Source of the DNA: Mauremys mutica | Lineage: Eukaryota; Chordata; Testudines; Geoemydidae | Length of the DNA stretch: 64,000 bases | NCBI RefSeq assembly: GCF_020497125.1 | Contig: NC_059084.1 | Span: forward strand, 32,952,203-33,016,202 | Reading direction: 5' to 3' | Shown here: one piece after another, positions 55,538 to 64,000 of the stretch | Layout of the letters: each line of letters starts with the position of its first letter | Numbering within the stretch: the stretch's first letter is position 1 | Notes under the pieces: model-generated | Told to the model about the DNA's origin: nothing | Seen by the model: the letters and a program-made list of their open reading frames with translations, nothing else | Database searches by the model: none | Program-made: the position numbers and the translations under genes

Positions 55538-56819
55538 ATGGAGCCCGCTGCGATCATCGCTGCACTTATGGCCGTTGTCAACTCCTCGCACCTTATCGTC
55601 CACCTCTTCCACAGTCAGCTGCTGAGAAATCGGGCGAGGAGGCTCCGGCAGCACGGTGAGGATGTGAAGTGTGAGAGTGGCACAGACCTCTCACAAAGCA
55701 TGGTACGCCGCGCCATGGAGATCATGGTGGCAATGAGTCACGTTCATGCTATGGGACGGCGATTCTGGGCCCGGGAAACAAGCACGGACTGGTGGGACCG
55801 CATAGTGCTGCAGGTCTGGGATGAATCACAGTGGCTGCGAAACTTCAGGATGCGTAAGGGCACTTTCCTTGAACTGTGTGACTTGCTGGCCCCTGCCCTG
55901 AAGCGCCAGGACACCCGGATGCGAGCAGCCCTGACTGTGCAGAAGCGAGTGGCCATAGCCCTCTGGAAACTTGCCACGCCAGACAGCTACCGGTCAGTAG
56001 CGAACCACTTTGGCGTGGGCAAATCTACCGTGGGGGTTGCTGTGATGCAAGTAGCCCACGCAATCGTTGACCTACTGCTCTTAAAGGTAGTGACCCTGGG
56101 AAACGTCCAGGTCGTCATAGATGGCTTCACCGCGATGGGATTCCCAAACTGCGGTGGGGCTATAGATGGCACTCACATCCCTATCCTGGGACCGGCCCAC
56201 CAGGCCAGCCAGTATATTAACCGAAAGGGCTACTTTTCAATGGTGCTGCAAGTACTGGTGGACCATAGGGGACGTTTTACCAACATCTACGTCGGGTGGC
56301 CGGGCAAGGTTCATGACGCGCGTGTTTTCAGGAACTCTGGTCTGTTTAGACGCCTGCAGGAAGGTAGTTTCTTCCCGGACCACCGTATAAGTGTTGGGGA
56401 TGTGGAGATGCCTACAGTGATCCTCGGGGACCCAGCCTACCCGCTAATGCCTTGGCTCATGAAGCCCTATACAGGCGCCCTGGACAGTGACAAGGAGCTC
56501 TTCAACTACCGGCTGAGCAAGTGCAGAATGGTGGTGGAGTGTGCTTTCAGACGTCTCAAGGGGAGATGGAGGAGCTTACTGACTCGTTCGGATCAGCGAA
56601 ACCAATATCCCCATTGTTATTGCAGCTTGCTGTGTGCTCCACAATCTCTGTGAGAGCAAGGGGGAGACCTTTATGGCGGGATGGGAGATTGAGGCAAATC
56701 GCCTGGCTGCTGATTACGCTCAGCCAGACACCCGTGCGATTAGAAGAGCCCAGCGGGAAGCGCTGTGCATCCGGGAGGCTTTGAAAGCTAGGTTCCTCAG
56801 AGAGCAGGGTAACCTATGA
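55538..56819 (+). pseudogene. Harbinger transposase (HARBI1-like), single frameshift near the C-terminus
   Basis: Starts MEPAAIIAALMAVVNSS at 55538. A helix-turn-helix-like part (LWKLATPDSYRSVANHFGVG, residues 142-161) precedes the DDE nuclease. Catalytic motifs are AIDGTHIPI (D210), KVHDARVFRNS (D260), GDPAYPL (298-303) and VECAFRRLKGRW (E334). The frame is open to residue 371 but shifts near 56590 (LLTRSD), after which the normal C-terminus (VLHNLCE and on to REQGNL) is read in another frame to 56819. A 2-nt loss (net +1) explains it. The catalytic core precedes the shift. Family knowledge: it needs the Myb-like partner for nuclear import and end binding. Confidence 0.9.
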
Positions 56820-57605
56820 CTGTCCAGTCTCTTTACAGAGAAGCTGAACCTGCCCCTGTTTCACTTACTATTCACTTTTTTCAGCGGTTACATACCCCGT
56901 TCCCCACGTTTCCCCCCTTCCAACAGACGTTTAAAAATAAATTTATTGGAACATCTTTAATTCACAAAGTTTTCTTTACTAACGAATTCACGTTAAAGGG
57001 TTCAAACAGGGATGCAGACTGTGGTGGGTACGGTGTGCAGTGATGTACAGACCGCTTCTACACTCGAGGACTGACAGGCTCCTGCTCCTACAGCGGTCTC
57101 TGGGGGGAGGACGGTTACAGGAGGGTGTGCAGGAAGGGGTGGGTTTGCAGGAAGGGGTGAGGGGTGTGTGGGAAGGGTGAGTAGGTGTAGGGGGATGATG
57201 GCTCTGGCTGGGGCTCAGGGCATCGGAGAGGTTCATGGCTAGGGTGGAAGGGCATGGTACGGGCAGCCTGCCTTGCCATTTGTGGATGCCAGGCGCTCGG
57301 ACCCTGGGGCAGCATACACCTCCCAGACTGACCTGGGGCAGCAGACACCTCCCACAGTGACCCGGGTGCCTAGTGACTGCACTCTGTGTATGACCTGCTG
57401 TTGATCCTGCCCCCATGTCTGTACCCTGTTAATGGTGGCTGTCCTATGCAATTAACAAACCCCTCCCCCCCCTTCACACAAAGTCTTCTGCAAAGAAACA
57501 TGACGGAAACAGTAATGAACAGCAAACTATTTTTAATACTCAAGTACACAGTTGGGGGATGAAACTGGGATTTGGGATCGGGTGAGCCAGGAAGGGAAGC
57601 AATTC

Positions 57606-59553
57606 TCATACTTTAGGGAATGAGAGCTGTTTGGTACATGAGCGCTCTGCTGGGGTGGAGTGACAGTTTTCACGGCCCCTAGCGCCCCTCCTTCTTGTGA
57701 TTTTGGGTGAGCGGGGGACAGGACTTTGTGGCGGGGGAGGGCGGTTGCAGATACAGTTCAGGGGGGCTCTCTGCTCCTGCCTGTGGTCCTGCAGAACATC
57801 CACAAGGCGCCGGAGCGTGTCCGTTTGCTCCCTCATTAGTCCAAGCAGCGTTTGAGTTGTCTGCTGGTCTTCCTGCTGCCACCTGTCCTCCCGTTCGCTG
57901 TGTGAGCGCTGCTGCTGAGAGAGGGTCTCCCTCCACTGGCTCTGCTGGGCTGCCTCGGCTCTGGAGCAGGCCATCAGTTCAGCGAACATCTCGTCCCGAG
58001 TCTTTTTCTTTCGCCGCCTAATCTGCGCCAGCCTCTGTGAGGGGGATGCCGGGGCAGTTCGGGAAAGAGCCGCAGCTGTGTGATGGGAAAAAGGAAGTGA
58101 TTTTCTTGCAAAGATACATGTTTGTGAACACTGAACATAGTCTACTCAGTTTCTGTGAACAAGACCATACAGGGCACCTAATCTCATGTGCTCTCAGGAC
58201 AAGTTCGAATTTTTGGCATTCGCTTTCATTGCCTGGGGTCTTGCACTGGAGATCGGACAAGCGGGGCAGGACAGCAGAATCCGTGTAGCAGCCAGGCCTG
58301 GTAAGCCGTAAACTTTAGGCTGCTTAACAGTTAATGGATAGCAGTGCCCTCCTGCTGCAGGCAATCTGGAAAGCATAAAGTCTGACCCTGTTCCAGCCCC
58401 TCGCGGCTGTCCCCGGGAAAGATCCCTGTATGCTTTTCCTCTGCAGCCTCCACCACGTGGGTGTTAAACGATGGTCATTGTTATGCAAAGGAAAAGTCAA
58501 GCATTCACAATAGTAACATTAAAGTAATTCCCCTAATTAGATGCAGCAGTCGCCGAGCGAGATCACCCTGAGGCGGGTCACCAGGAGAAACAGAGAGCGC
58601 ATGCTGCGTGAATCCCTGCACAGACCAGGGCCCTATGCTGCCATGCTGGTCGAGGCAATGCTCCCACTATACCTCAGGATGGCCTGGCGCGGAAGAGTGT
58701 GCTTCCACGGAGCACCCAATAAGGCACCTCTTCCCAGGAACCTCCTGCGGAGGCTTTTTGAGTACCTCTACGAGAGCTTCGTGGAACTGTCCCAAGAGGA
58801 TTTCTGTTCGATCCCTATATGCATTGACCTTCTTTTCATATAGTTTTTATTCCTGTTTTTAAAAAAATAAATGTTTACATGTTTATAGCACTTACCGACT
58901 GATCCTTCCCCTGATTCAGAGTCCGGGTTAACGGCCAGGGAGGGTTGGTAGGGGATCTCTGTGAGGCTGATGAAGAGATCCTGGCTGTCGGGGAAAGCAG
59001 TATTGTAAGCGCTGTCGCCTGCCTCGTCCTCCACAAACCCTTCCTCATCTTCCCCATCGGCGAACATCGCCGAGGAACTGCCCGTCGACACTATCCCATC
59101 CTCAGAGTCCACGGTCACTGGTGGGGCAGTGGTGGCAGACCCACCTAGAATGGCATGCAGTGCCTCGTAGAAGCGGCATGTCTGGGGCTGGGCTCCGGAG
59201 CGTCCGTTTGCCGCTTTGATTTTTTGGTAGCCTTGTCTCAGGTCCTTGATTTTCACGCGGCACTGCGTTGCATCCCAGCTATATCCTCTGAGTGCCATGG
59301 CTTTGGAGACCTTCTCGTAGGTCTTTGCATTCCGTTTTTTGGAGCGCAGCTCCGAAAGCACAGACTCATCGCCCCACACAGCGATCAGATCCAAGACTTC
59401 CCGGTCAGTCCATGCTGGGGCCCTCTTTCTACTCTGAGATTGCATGGACTCCTCTGCTGGAGAGCTCTGCATCGCTGCCAGTGCTGCTGAGCTCGCCACG
59501 ATGTCCAACCAGGAATTGAGATTCAAACTGGCCAGACAGGAAAAGGAATTCAA
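57606..59553 (-). pseudogene. Harbinger Myb/SANT-like accessory protein, two-exon
   Basis: First exon (from about 59470 to 58905): RKRAPAWTDREVLDLIAVWG then YEKVSKAMALRGY and CRVKIKDLRQGYQKIK, a Myb/SANT-like (MADF-related) DNA-binding domain, then an acidic Ser-rich tail ending DSESGEGSV at a GTAAGT donor. Second exon (about 58034-57606): after CCCCTCACAG comes RLAQIRRRKKKTRDEMFAEL, a basic segment and a Gln-rich coiled coil (AAQQSQWRETLSQQQ). Joined simply, the two pieces are out of phase by one base, so either another splice site is used or there is an indel. The gene is convergent with the transposase. Confidence 0.75.
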
Positions 59554-60164
59554 ATTTTCCCGGGGCTTTTCCTGTATGGCTGATCAGAACATCTGAGCTC
59601 GGACTGCTGTCCAGAGCATCAACACAGTGGTGCACTGTGGGATAGCTCCCGGAGCTACTAAGTTCAATTTGCATCCACACCTAGCCTAATTCGACATAGC
59701 CATGTCGAATTTAGTGCTACTCCCCTCATCGGGGTGGAGTACCGAATTCGAACTAAAGAGCCCTCTAGGTCGAATTAAATGGCTTCCTGGTGTGGACGGG
59801 TGCACGGTTAATTCGAATTAATGCTGCTAAATTCGAATTCAAGTCCTAGTGTAGACCAGGCCTGTTGTGTTATGCTTCCCTCCTGCAGCACAGGCAACAA
59901 ACAGCAGGCCTGGGGAGCAGGGCAGGAAATGTGCAAGAGAAGAGATATTTCCTGGGGCTATGCCCTTCTGCCCAGCTTCCTCCCAGCTCAGCCAGGCACA
60001 AAGCAAACTGCACAAGGAAGAGCTCCACTGCAGGACAGCGCCCATCTCACGGTACTGAAGCGCAGGTCAGGAAGAGAAAGTCCCAAGGGCATTTTTAGAA
60101 CTGGAGCCACATGGAAGGAGGTTTTTGATAGAGGGAAAAGATTAAACGAGGGAAAATAAACCTC

Positions 60165-60965
60165 TTTCGTAGGGAATAACTTTATTGTAAAAGCTGAAAA
60201 AACAGATCCCGCTGGAGCTCCTACTAAAAGGGAAACAGTACAAAGTCATTTGGGAGCAGCTCTCCAGGCAGCATGAGGGCAATCTCTGGGGGCACCTTGT
60301 AACAGCAACATTTCTGGGGCAGGCAACAATCGTGTGCTTCAGAAAAGGAAAATTCCACCAATCTGCTGCTGCCAGTCAACCCTAGAGCCTTTTTCCAGCT
60401 CGCCTCCAATCTCTGAGCCCTGCTCAGCCAGCTCCAGCCTCTGGTCCCCTGGCACAGTCCTGCTGGAAAGTTTCCATGGTGAACACTGCTGCCTATGGTG
60501 TTTCCATAGCAAGCACTATTGCCCCCCTGCCCCAGGTCTCAGCTTTGACACAACCCCACGCCCCTGAATTCACTCCCTACAGCAGGTCTCTGCACACTCT
60601 GGGGACATTCCTCAGGATACACAGGCTGTGAAGAAGGGGGAAAACCCATGTTCTTATTGGTTCCATCCTCCCATGTGCCACAACCAACCATGTGGTTCAA
60701 TGTTCCTGAGGACTGGTATTCGGCTGGGGCTACGAGAGTCAGGGCCACGTCAGCGGGCAGGCTGGCCCTGAGGAGGTCTGGCCCATGAAAATGGAGGGGA
60801 TGGCTCTTGAAGGGACAATCGCCACCTTTTCCACTGCCACGTAGGATCTTCTGCAAGGTGGGCAAGAGTCTATTGTCCATGGCACCCTTGAAAATGGCAT
60901 TGCCAAACCATACGTAGGGTTGGACCTTGTTCCTGCTGTGACCCATTTGCTGAACGCTGATCCTG
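60165..60965 (-). other. CEP250: Probable CEP250 3' UTR with poly(A) signal
   Basis: About 0.8 kb of unique sequence follows the CEP250 stop codon. An AATAAA hexamer on the minus strand (TTTATT at 60181-60186) is a plausible cleavage signal. A 135-codon open frame at 60539-60946 lies within it; it resembles nothing I know and is not called a gene. Confidence 0.5.
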
Positions 60966-61259
60966 CTACCTCAACTCATTCTGCTGGGCTGCTCTGGGTG
61001 TGGAACTCAGAGGGTGTATCTCCGGAGATTGGCCGTCCCACCCTAGAGCCACCAGGGCCAAGCTGTGGTTCAGGGATTCATCCAGCTTCCGCGTTTCTGC
61101 TTCTAGAACAGCAGCCTTGGGCTCCCTGGCCACAGTTGCTAAGGAGTGAGAGAGCTCCTGGTGCAGGCCCGACAGCTCCTGGCTGGTCTTTGCACAGCAC
61201 TTGATGTAGTCCTGCTTGTGCTTCCGCTCCAGCACCAGCTGGGTTTGCAGAAGAGACAC
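60966..61259 (-). CDS. CEP250: CEP250 terminal coding exon
   Basis: Last coding exon (97 codons plus stop TAG at 60968-60966) after a TCCTTCAG acceptor. It contains LLQTQLVLERKHKQDY, SQELSGLHQELSHSLATVAR and VLEAETRKLDESLN. These are the conserved C-terminal blocks of CEP250/C-Nap1 (family knowledge: human has LERK.KQDY, LSHSL and LEAETRRLDESL at the same place). The final 30 or so residues after ESLNHSL are divergent, as usual. Position and orientation next to ERGIC3 agree with mammals. CROCC/rootletin-type paralogues were considered, but synteny and these blocks favour CEP250. Confidence 0.93.
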   Translation of the reverse strand: MSLLQTQLVLERKHKQDYIKCCAKTSQELSGLHQELSHSLATVAREPKAAVLEAETRKLDESLNHSLALVALGWDGQSPEIHPLSSTPRAAQQNELR

Positions 61260-61435
61260 CTGAAGGAAGAGGAACAGGTTGAGCTCAAGGGGCCGAAGGA
61301 GAAGAAGTGACTTGCCTGCCATTCTGCTTCTCTCAAGATCCCGACCCAGTGCTACCAGTTCCCCAACAGTCATCCCCCCGCCCCAGGCCTGGCACCCCAG
61401 GGCTACCAGGCCACTCACAGCCATGCCCCGCCCAG

Positions 61436-61735
61436 CACCCCAATGCTACAACCCCCTCCCAGCCGCACCCCACCCTTCTCAGCACCCTAACGCTACAACC
61501 CCCTCCCAGCCGCGCCCCACCCTTCTCAGCACCCTAATGCTACAAGCCCCTCCCAGCCCTGCCCCCACCCCGCTCAGCACCCCAACATTACAACCCCCTC
61601 CCAGCCGCGCCCCACCCCGCTCAGCACCCCAATGCTACAAACCCCTCCCAGCTGCGCCCCACCCCACTCAGCACCCCAACACTACAAACCCCTCCCAGCT
61701 GCGCCCCACCTCGTGCCTCAGCACTGTGAGCCCCA
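61436..61735. repeat. CEP250: 47-49-bp tandem array in a CEP250 intron
   Basis: About six copies of a unit with GCTACAACCCCCTCCCAGCC and CACCCYRCTCAGCACCC, starting near 61438, 61487, 61535, 61582, 61628 and 61677. It lies between the micro-exon and the terminal coding exon. Confidence 0.9.
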
Positions 61736-62000
61736 TCACAGCCACACCTTACCCAGACTGGGATCCCAGTGCTATGAGTGCCCTCAAAGCTCTGCCCAGC
61801 CTGGCACTGAGATCCCCTCACAGCCCTGCTCTGCCCTGGGCCCTAGCACTACAGCTCCCCTCACAGCCAGGGCTGGCCCAGTGCTACAAGCCCCCTCAGC
61901 ACCAGGCCCCTTCCAGGTCCCCATTCCTAGGAGTTTCCACACCGGTGTGCCCCACCCATGCAGATACGACCATCTAGCTGAGAGGTTTTCTACTCCTAAC

Positions 62001-62048
62001 CTGCTTCTGCAACTCGGCGAGTCGCCTACGGAGAGCCCGGGCCTCCTC
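62001..62048 (-). CDS. CEP250: CEP250 micro-exon
   Basis: 48-nt phase-0 exon encoding EEARALRRRLAELQKQ, flanked by TTCCCAG and CAG|GTTAGG. It is too short to be found by open-frame length. It is supported by exact splice signals, a heptad pattern and phase agreement with both neighbours. Confidence 0.8.
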
Positions 62049-62166
62049 CTGGGAAGAAAATGCAATGAGAAGGCCTTTAGTCCTCATTCTGCTTGGGGCA
62101 GGACTAGAGCAGAGCAGGCGGGACTCTGCTAGGGTCACATGCTCAGGCTTCCATCCCTGTTCCTAC

Positions 62167-62280
62167 CTGTCCTGAAGTTGATGCTTTATTCTGCCCAGAG
62201 TCAGACACAGGAAGTCCACAGGCATCTGGCAGTGAGAGGCCAGCACGGTCCCTCTTCAGCTTCCTCCGCTCACGCTCCAC
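62167..62280 (-). CDS. CEP250: CEP250 exon (basic linker)
   Basis: 114-nt phase-0 exon (38 codons), acceptor GTGCAG, donor CAG|GTAGGA. It reads VERERRKLKRDRAGLSLPDA then CGLPVSDSGQ and NKASTSGQ. The VE.ERRKLKR start continues the previous coiled coil; the rest is a low-complexity linker of the kind that varies between species in this protein. Confidence 0.85.
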
Positions 62281-62454
62281 CTGCACACAGGACACACAGA
62301 AAAGGTCACAGCAGTTTGCCAGGGAGCAAGGAGCTAATAACCTGGGGTACCAGGTGGGCAGAGCAGGTTCTCTACTCAGAGGCACTTACCTCCAGGTGGT
62401 GGCGGGGGAAGGAAGTGGGACAGAAAGGGCTTCACCCTGCAGCAAGACAGCTGA

Positions 62455-63290
62455 TGCTGGAGTGAGTGTGTGTGGATACAATGGGCAGGCAGTGCTGGAG
62501 TGCGTGGGGGTGGGTGGGCAGTGCTGGAGTGCTGAGGGGCAGGGGGTGCTGGTGGGCGTGTCCGGGCAGTGCTGGAGCACATGAGAGTGCAGTGCTGGAG
62601 AGTGTGGGCAGGCGGTGCTGGAGCGCCGGGGAGTGGGCAGTGCCGGAGGGCGCAGGCAGTGCTGGAAGGCGTGGGCAGGCAGTGCTGGAGCGCTAGGGAG
62701 TGGGCGGTGCCAGAGGGCGTGGGCAGTGCTGGAAGGCGTGGGCAGGCGGTGCTGGAGCGCTAGGGAGTGGGCGGTGCCAGAGGGCGTGGGCAGTGCTGGA
62801 GGGCGTGGACAGGAGGTGCTGGAGCGCTAGGGAGTGGGCGGTGCCGGAGGGCGTGGGCACGGGTGGGTGGGGCTGGTGAGGGTGGACGGCCAGTGCTGGA
62901 GCACATGAGAGTGCAGTGCTGGAGGACGTGGGCAGTGCTGGAAGGCATGGGCAGGAGGTGCTGGAGCACTAGGGAGTGGGCGGTGCTGGAGGGCGTGGGC
63001 ACGGGTGGGTGGGGCTGGTGGGGGTGGACGGGCAGTGCTGGAGGGCGTGGGCAGGCGGTGCAGGAGTGCTGGGGAGTGGGCGATGCCGGAGGGCGTGGGC
63101 ACGGGTGGGCGGGGCTGGTGGGGGTGGATGGGCAGTGCTGGAGGGCGTGGGCAGGAGGTGCAGGAGTGCTGGGGAGTGGGCGATGCCGGAGGGCGTGGGC
63201 ACGGGTGGGTGGGGCTGGTGGGGGTGGACGGGCAGTGCTGGAGCATGCAGGGGTGGGCAGGTGGTGCCGGAGCACATGGGGGTGCTGTCA
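62455..63290. repeat. CEP250: Complex GC-rich minisatellite in a CEP250 intron
   Basis: Nested reiterations of GGCAGTGCTGGAGGGCGTGG, GGGAGTGGGCGGTGCCGGAG and GGGCACGGGTGGGTGGGGCT. A higher-order unit of about 110-120 bp appears after 62850. It fills most of the intron between the 156-nt and 114-nt exons and keeps all six frames open for long stretches; none is called as coding. Confidence 0.9.
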
Positions 63291-63338
63291 TCCCAGAGTG
63301 CCAAAGGGAACTGGGGAGGCTCTAGGATCTTGGCTCAC

Positions 63339-63494
63339 CTGCTCTAGAGTCCTCCTGAGTTGGGTGTTGAGCTGCTCCAGCTCAGTTTTGTCATGTTCCA
63401 GCCTTGCGACAGCTCGCTGCAGACGTTCCAGCCGCTGCTGCAGCAGTCTCCTCTCTGCCCCGGCTGCCAGCTGCTCCTCTTCCTCTCCCATGGC
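63339..63494 (-). CDS. CEP250: CEP250 coiled-coil exon
   Basis: 156-nt phase-0 exon (52 codons), acceptor CCCCCAG, donor CAG|GTGAGC. It contains ERRLLQQRLERLQRAVARLE and continues HDKTELEQLNTQLRRTLEQ, a strong heptad coiled coil resembling the penultimate coiled coil of CEP250, a rootletin-family relative. The following intron (62281-63338) is filled with a GC-rich minisatellite. Confidence 0.88.
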
Positions 63495-63796
63495 CTGGGG
63501 GTGTACAGAGAAGAGTCTCGGCGAGCCTGTGCCATATGGGTATGTGCCCCAGATGCTCAGAGTGGGGAATCTGTACAAAGCTGGCTAGGGAGGCCTACAG
63601 AGAAGCACACTGTGCCTGAAGGGGAGCGCTCATCAGTCGCTCCCTCTGCTCCCAAAGCATAGGCACCAGCACCCGTCAGGGCTCAGGGGCCACTCTCCAG
63701 CACAGCCACAGGTAGAATTAATCCAGGCCAGATACACACTTCTTACTTCTCCTCTCCCATGTGTGCACGTGCCCTGCCCACTCTCCCCTCCCTCAC

Positions 63797-63904
63797 CTGC
63801 TGTTTCCCTGCTCTCTCCTCTCTAAGCAGCAGATCCGCATCTCCATTCAGAGCCTTGTTTGGAACGCTCTCCTCTAGGTCTCTGAGAGCTGAAGCAAGCT
63901 GCTC
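63797..63904 (-). CDS. CEP250: CEP250 (C-Nap1) internal exon, 5'-most in window
   Basis: 108-nt phase-0 exon (36 codons) with a CCCACAG acceptor and CAG|GTGAGG donor. It reads EQLASALRDLEESVPNKALN then GDADLLLREERAGKQQ, a heptad-like charged segment. By itself it is not diagnostic; it is assigned because it is followed in phase by four exons matching the C-terminus of CEP250. CEP250 is a large coiled-coil protein that holds the two centrioles together at their proximal ends and is released by NEK2 phosphorylation. The rest of the gene lies beyond the right edge. Confidence 0.82.
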
Positions 63905-64000
63905 CTGTGGGAGTGACAAACAGCACAGATCATCCTCTGGAAGCGAGGGTTGCAGTGCCACCTGCTGGAGAGGTCACTCACTGCTGTTCCCAGTGAGGCA

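Larger units (their letters stand above)
55161..59862 (+). mobile_element. PIF/Harbinger DNA transposon, two genes
   Basis: 4.7-kb element with terminal inverted repeats (left GGGTATGTCTACACTACAAG, right reading GGCCTGGTCTACACTAGGAC on the other strand), subterminal TTCGAATT repeats, and a 3-bp flanking duplication TGT (55158-55160, 59863-59865). It carries a DDE transposase on plus and a Myb/SANT-type gene on minus, convergently arranged with a shared middle at 56.9-57.6 kb. This two-gene set is the standard Harbinger equipment. Confidence 0.9.

Noticed and set aside
58541..58843. 100-codon plus-strand open frame inside the Harbinger element
   Set aside because: Lies within the probable intron of the minus-strand Myb-like gene; no recognisable domain and no role in the known two-gene layout.
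60539..60946. 135-codon minus-strand open frame downstream of CEP250
   Set aside because: Falls in the CEP250 3' UTR; no homology recognised and no splice connection.
62376..63588. Long Gly/Trp-rich and Pro-rich open frames
   Set aside because: Minisatellite in a CEP250 intron; only the short segments bounded by AG and GT sites with heptad patterns are exons.
60966..63904. Rootletin (CROCC or CROCC2) as identity of the coiled-coil gene
   Set aside because: The C-terminal blocks LERKHKQDY, LSHSL and LEAETRKLDESL and the position upstream of ERGIC3 fit CEP250 better.

Overview
This is nuclear DNA from a vertebrate, most likely a cryptodiran turtle. It holds parts of two intron-containing host genes with canonical GT/AG junctions. 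The repeats (CR1 LINEs, a tRNA-derived Cry-type SINE, 8-bp-TSD hAT elements, a PIF/Harbinger element and several DIRS tyrosine-recombinase retrotransposons) fit a turtle. There are no bacterial operons. The species cannot be fixed from the sequence alone.

Host genes. Both lie on the minus strand. ERGIC3 (Erv46-type ER-Golgi cargo receptor) starts in a CpG island near 33.8 kb. Its first six coding exons are at 33789-33702, 23285-23215, 21459-21372, 12608-12489, 10317-10224 and 2673-2508. They join in a consistent phase to give 209 residues; the rest of the gene lies beyond the left edge. The last five coding exons of CEP250 (C-Nap1, centrosome linker) lie at 63904-60966, with a 3' UTR reaching a poly(A) signal near 60181. 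The order CEP250 then ERGIC3, in the same direction, matches mammalian 20q11.

Mobile layer. Four DIRS elements of about 6 kb (A 3733-9898, B 14740-20849, C 35125-46639, D 38048-43439) all point the same way as ERGIC3. A is in intron 5, B in intron 3, and C lies upstream of the promoter with D nested in its reverse transcriptase. Each carries inverted terminal repeats, an internal complementary region, a Gag-like gene with an SR-rich domain, RT/RNase H, and a tyrosine recombinase in an overlapping frame. A and D share one terminal-repeat type, B and C another. A fifth, badly decayed DIRS 5' end lies at about 51.5-52.9 kb. A complete two-gene Harbinger element (55161-59862) sits between the host genes. 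Other pieces are a solo LTR with a 5-bp duplication (12965-14048), several hAT elements and MITEs with 8-bp duplications, a CR1 nested in a palindromic MITE, other CR1 fragments, a Tx1-like LINE tail, a MIR and a Cry SINE.

Tandem arrays. A 73-bp minisatellite lies just upstream of ERGIC3 exon 1 (34047-34735). Others lie in CEP250 introns and ERGIC3 intron 2. The many open frames across these arrays and on the strand opposite the DIRS genes are not genes.
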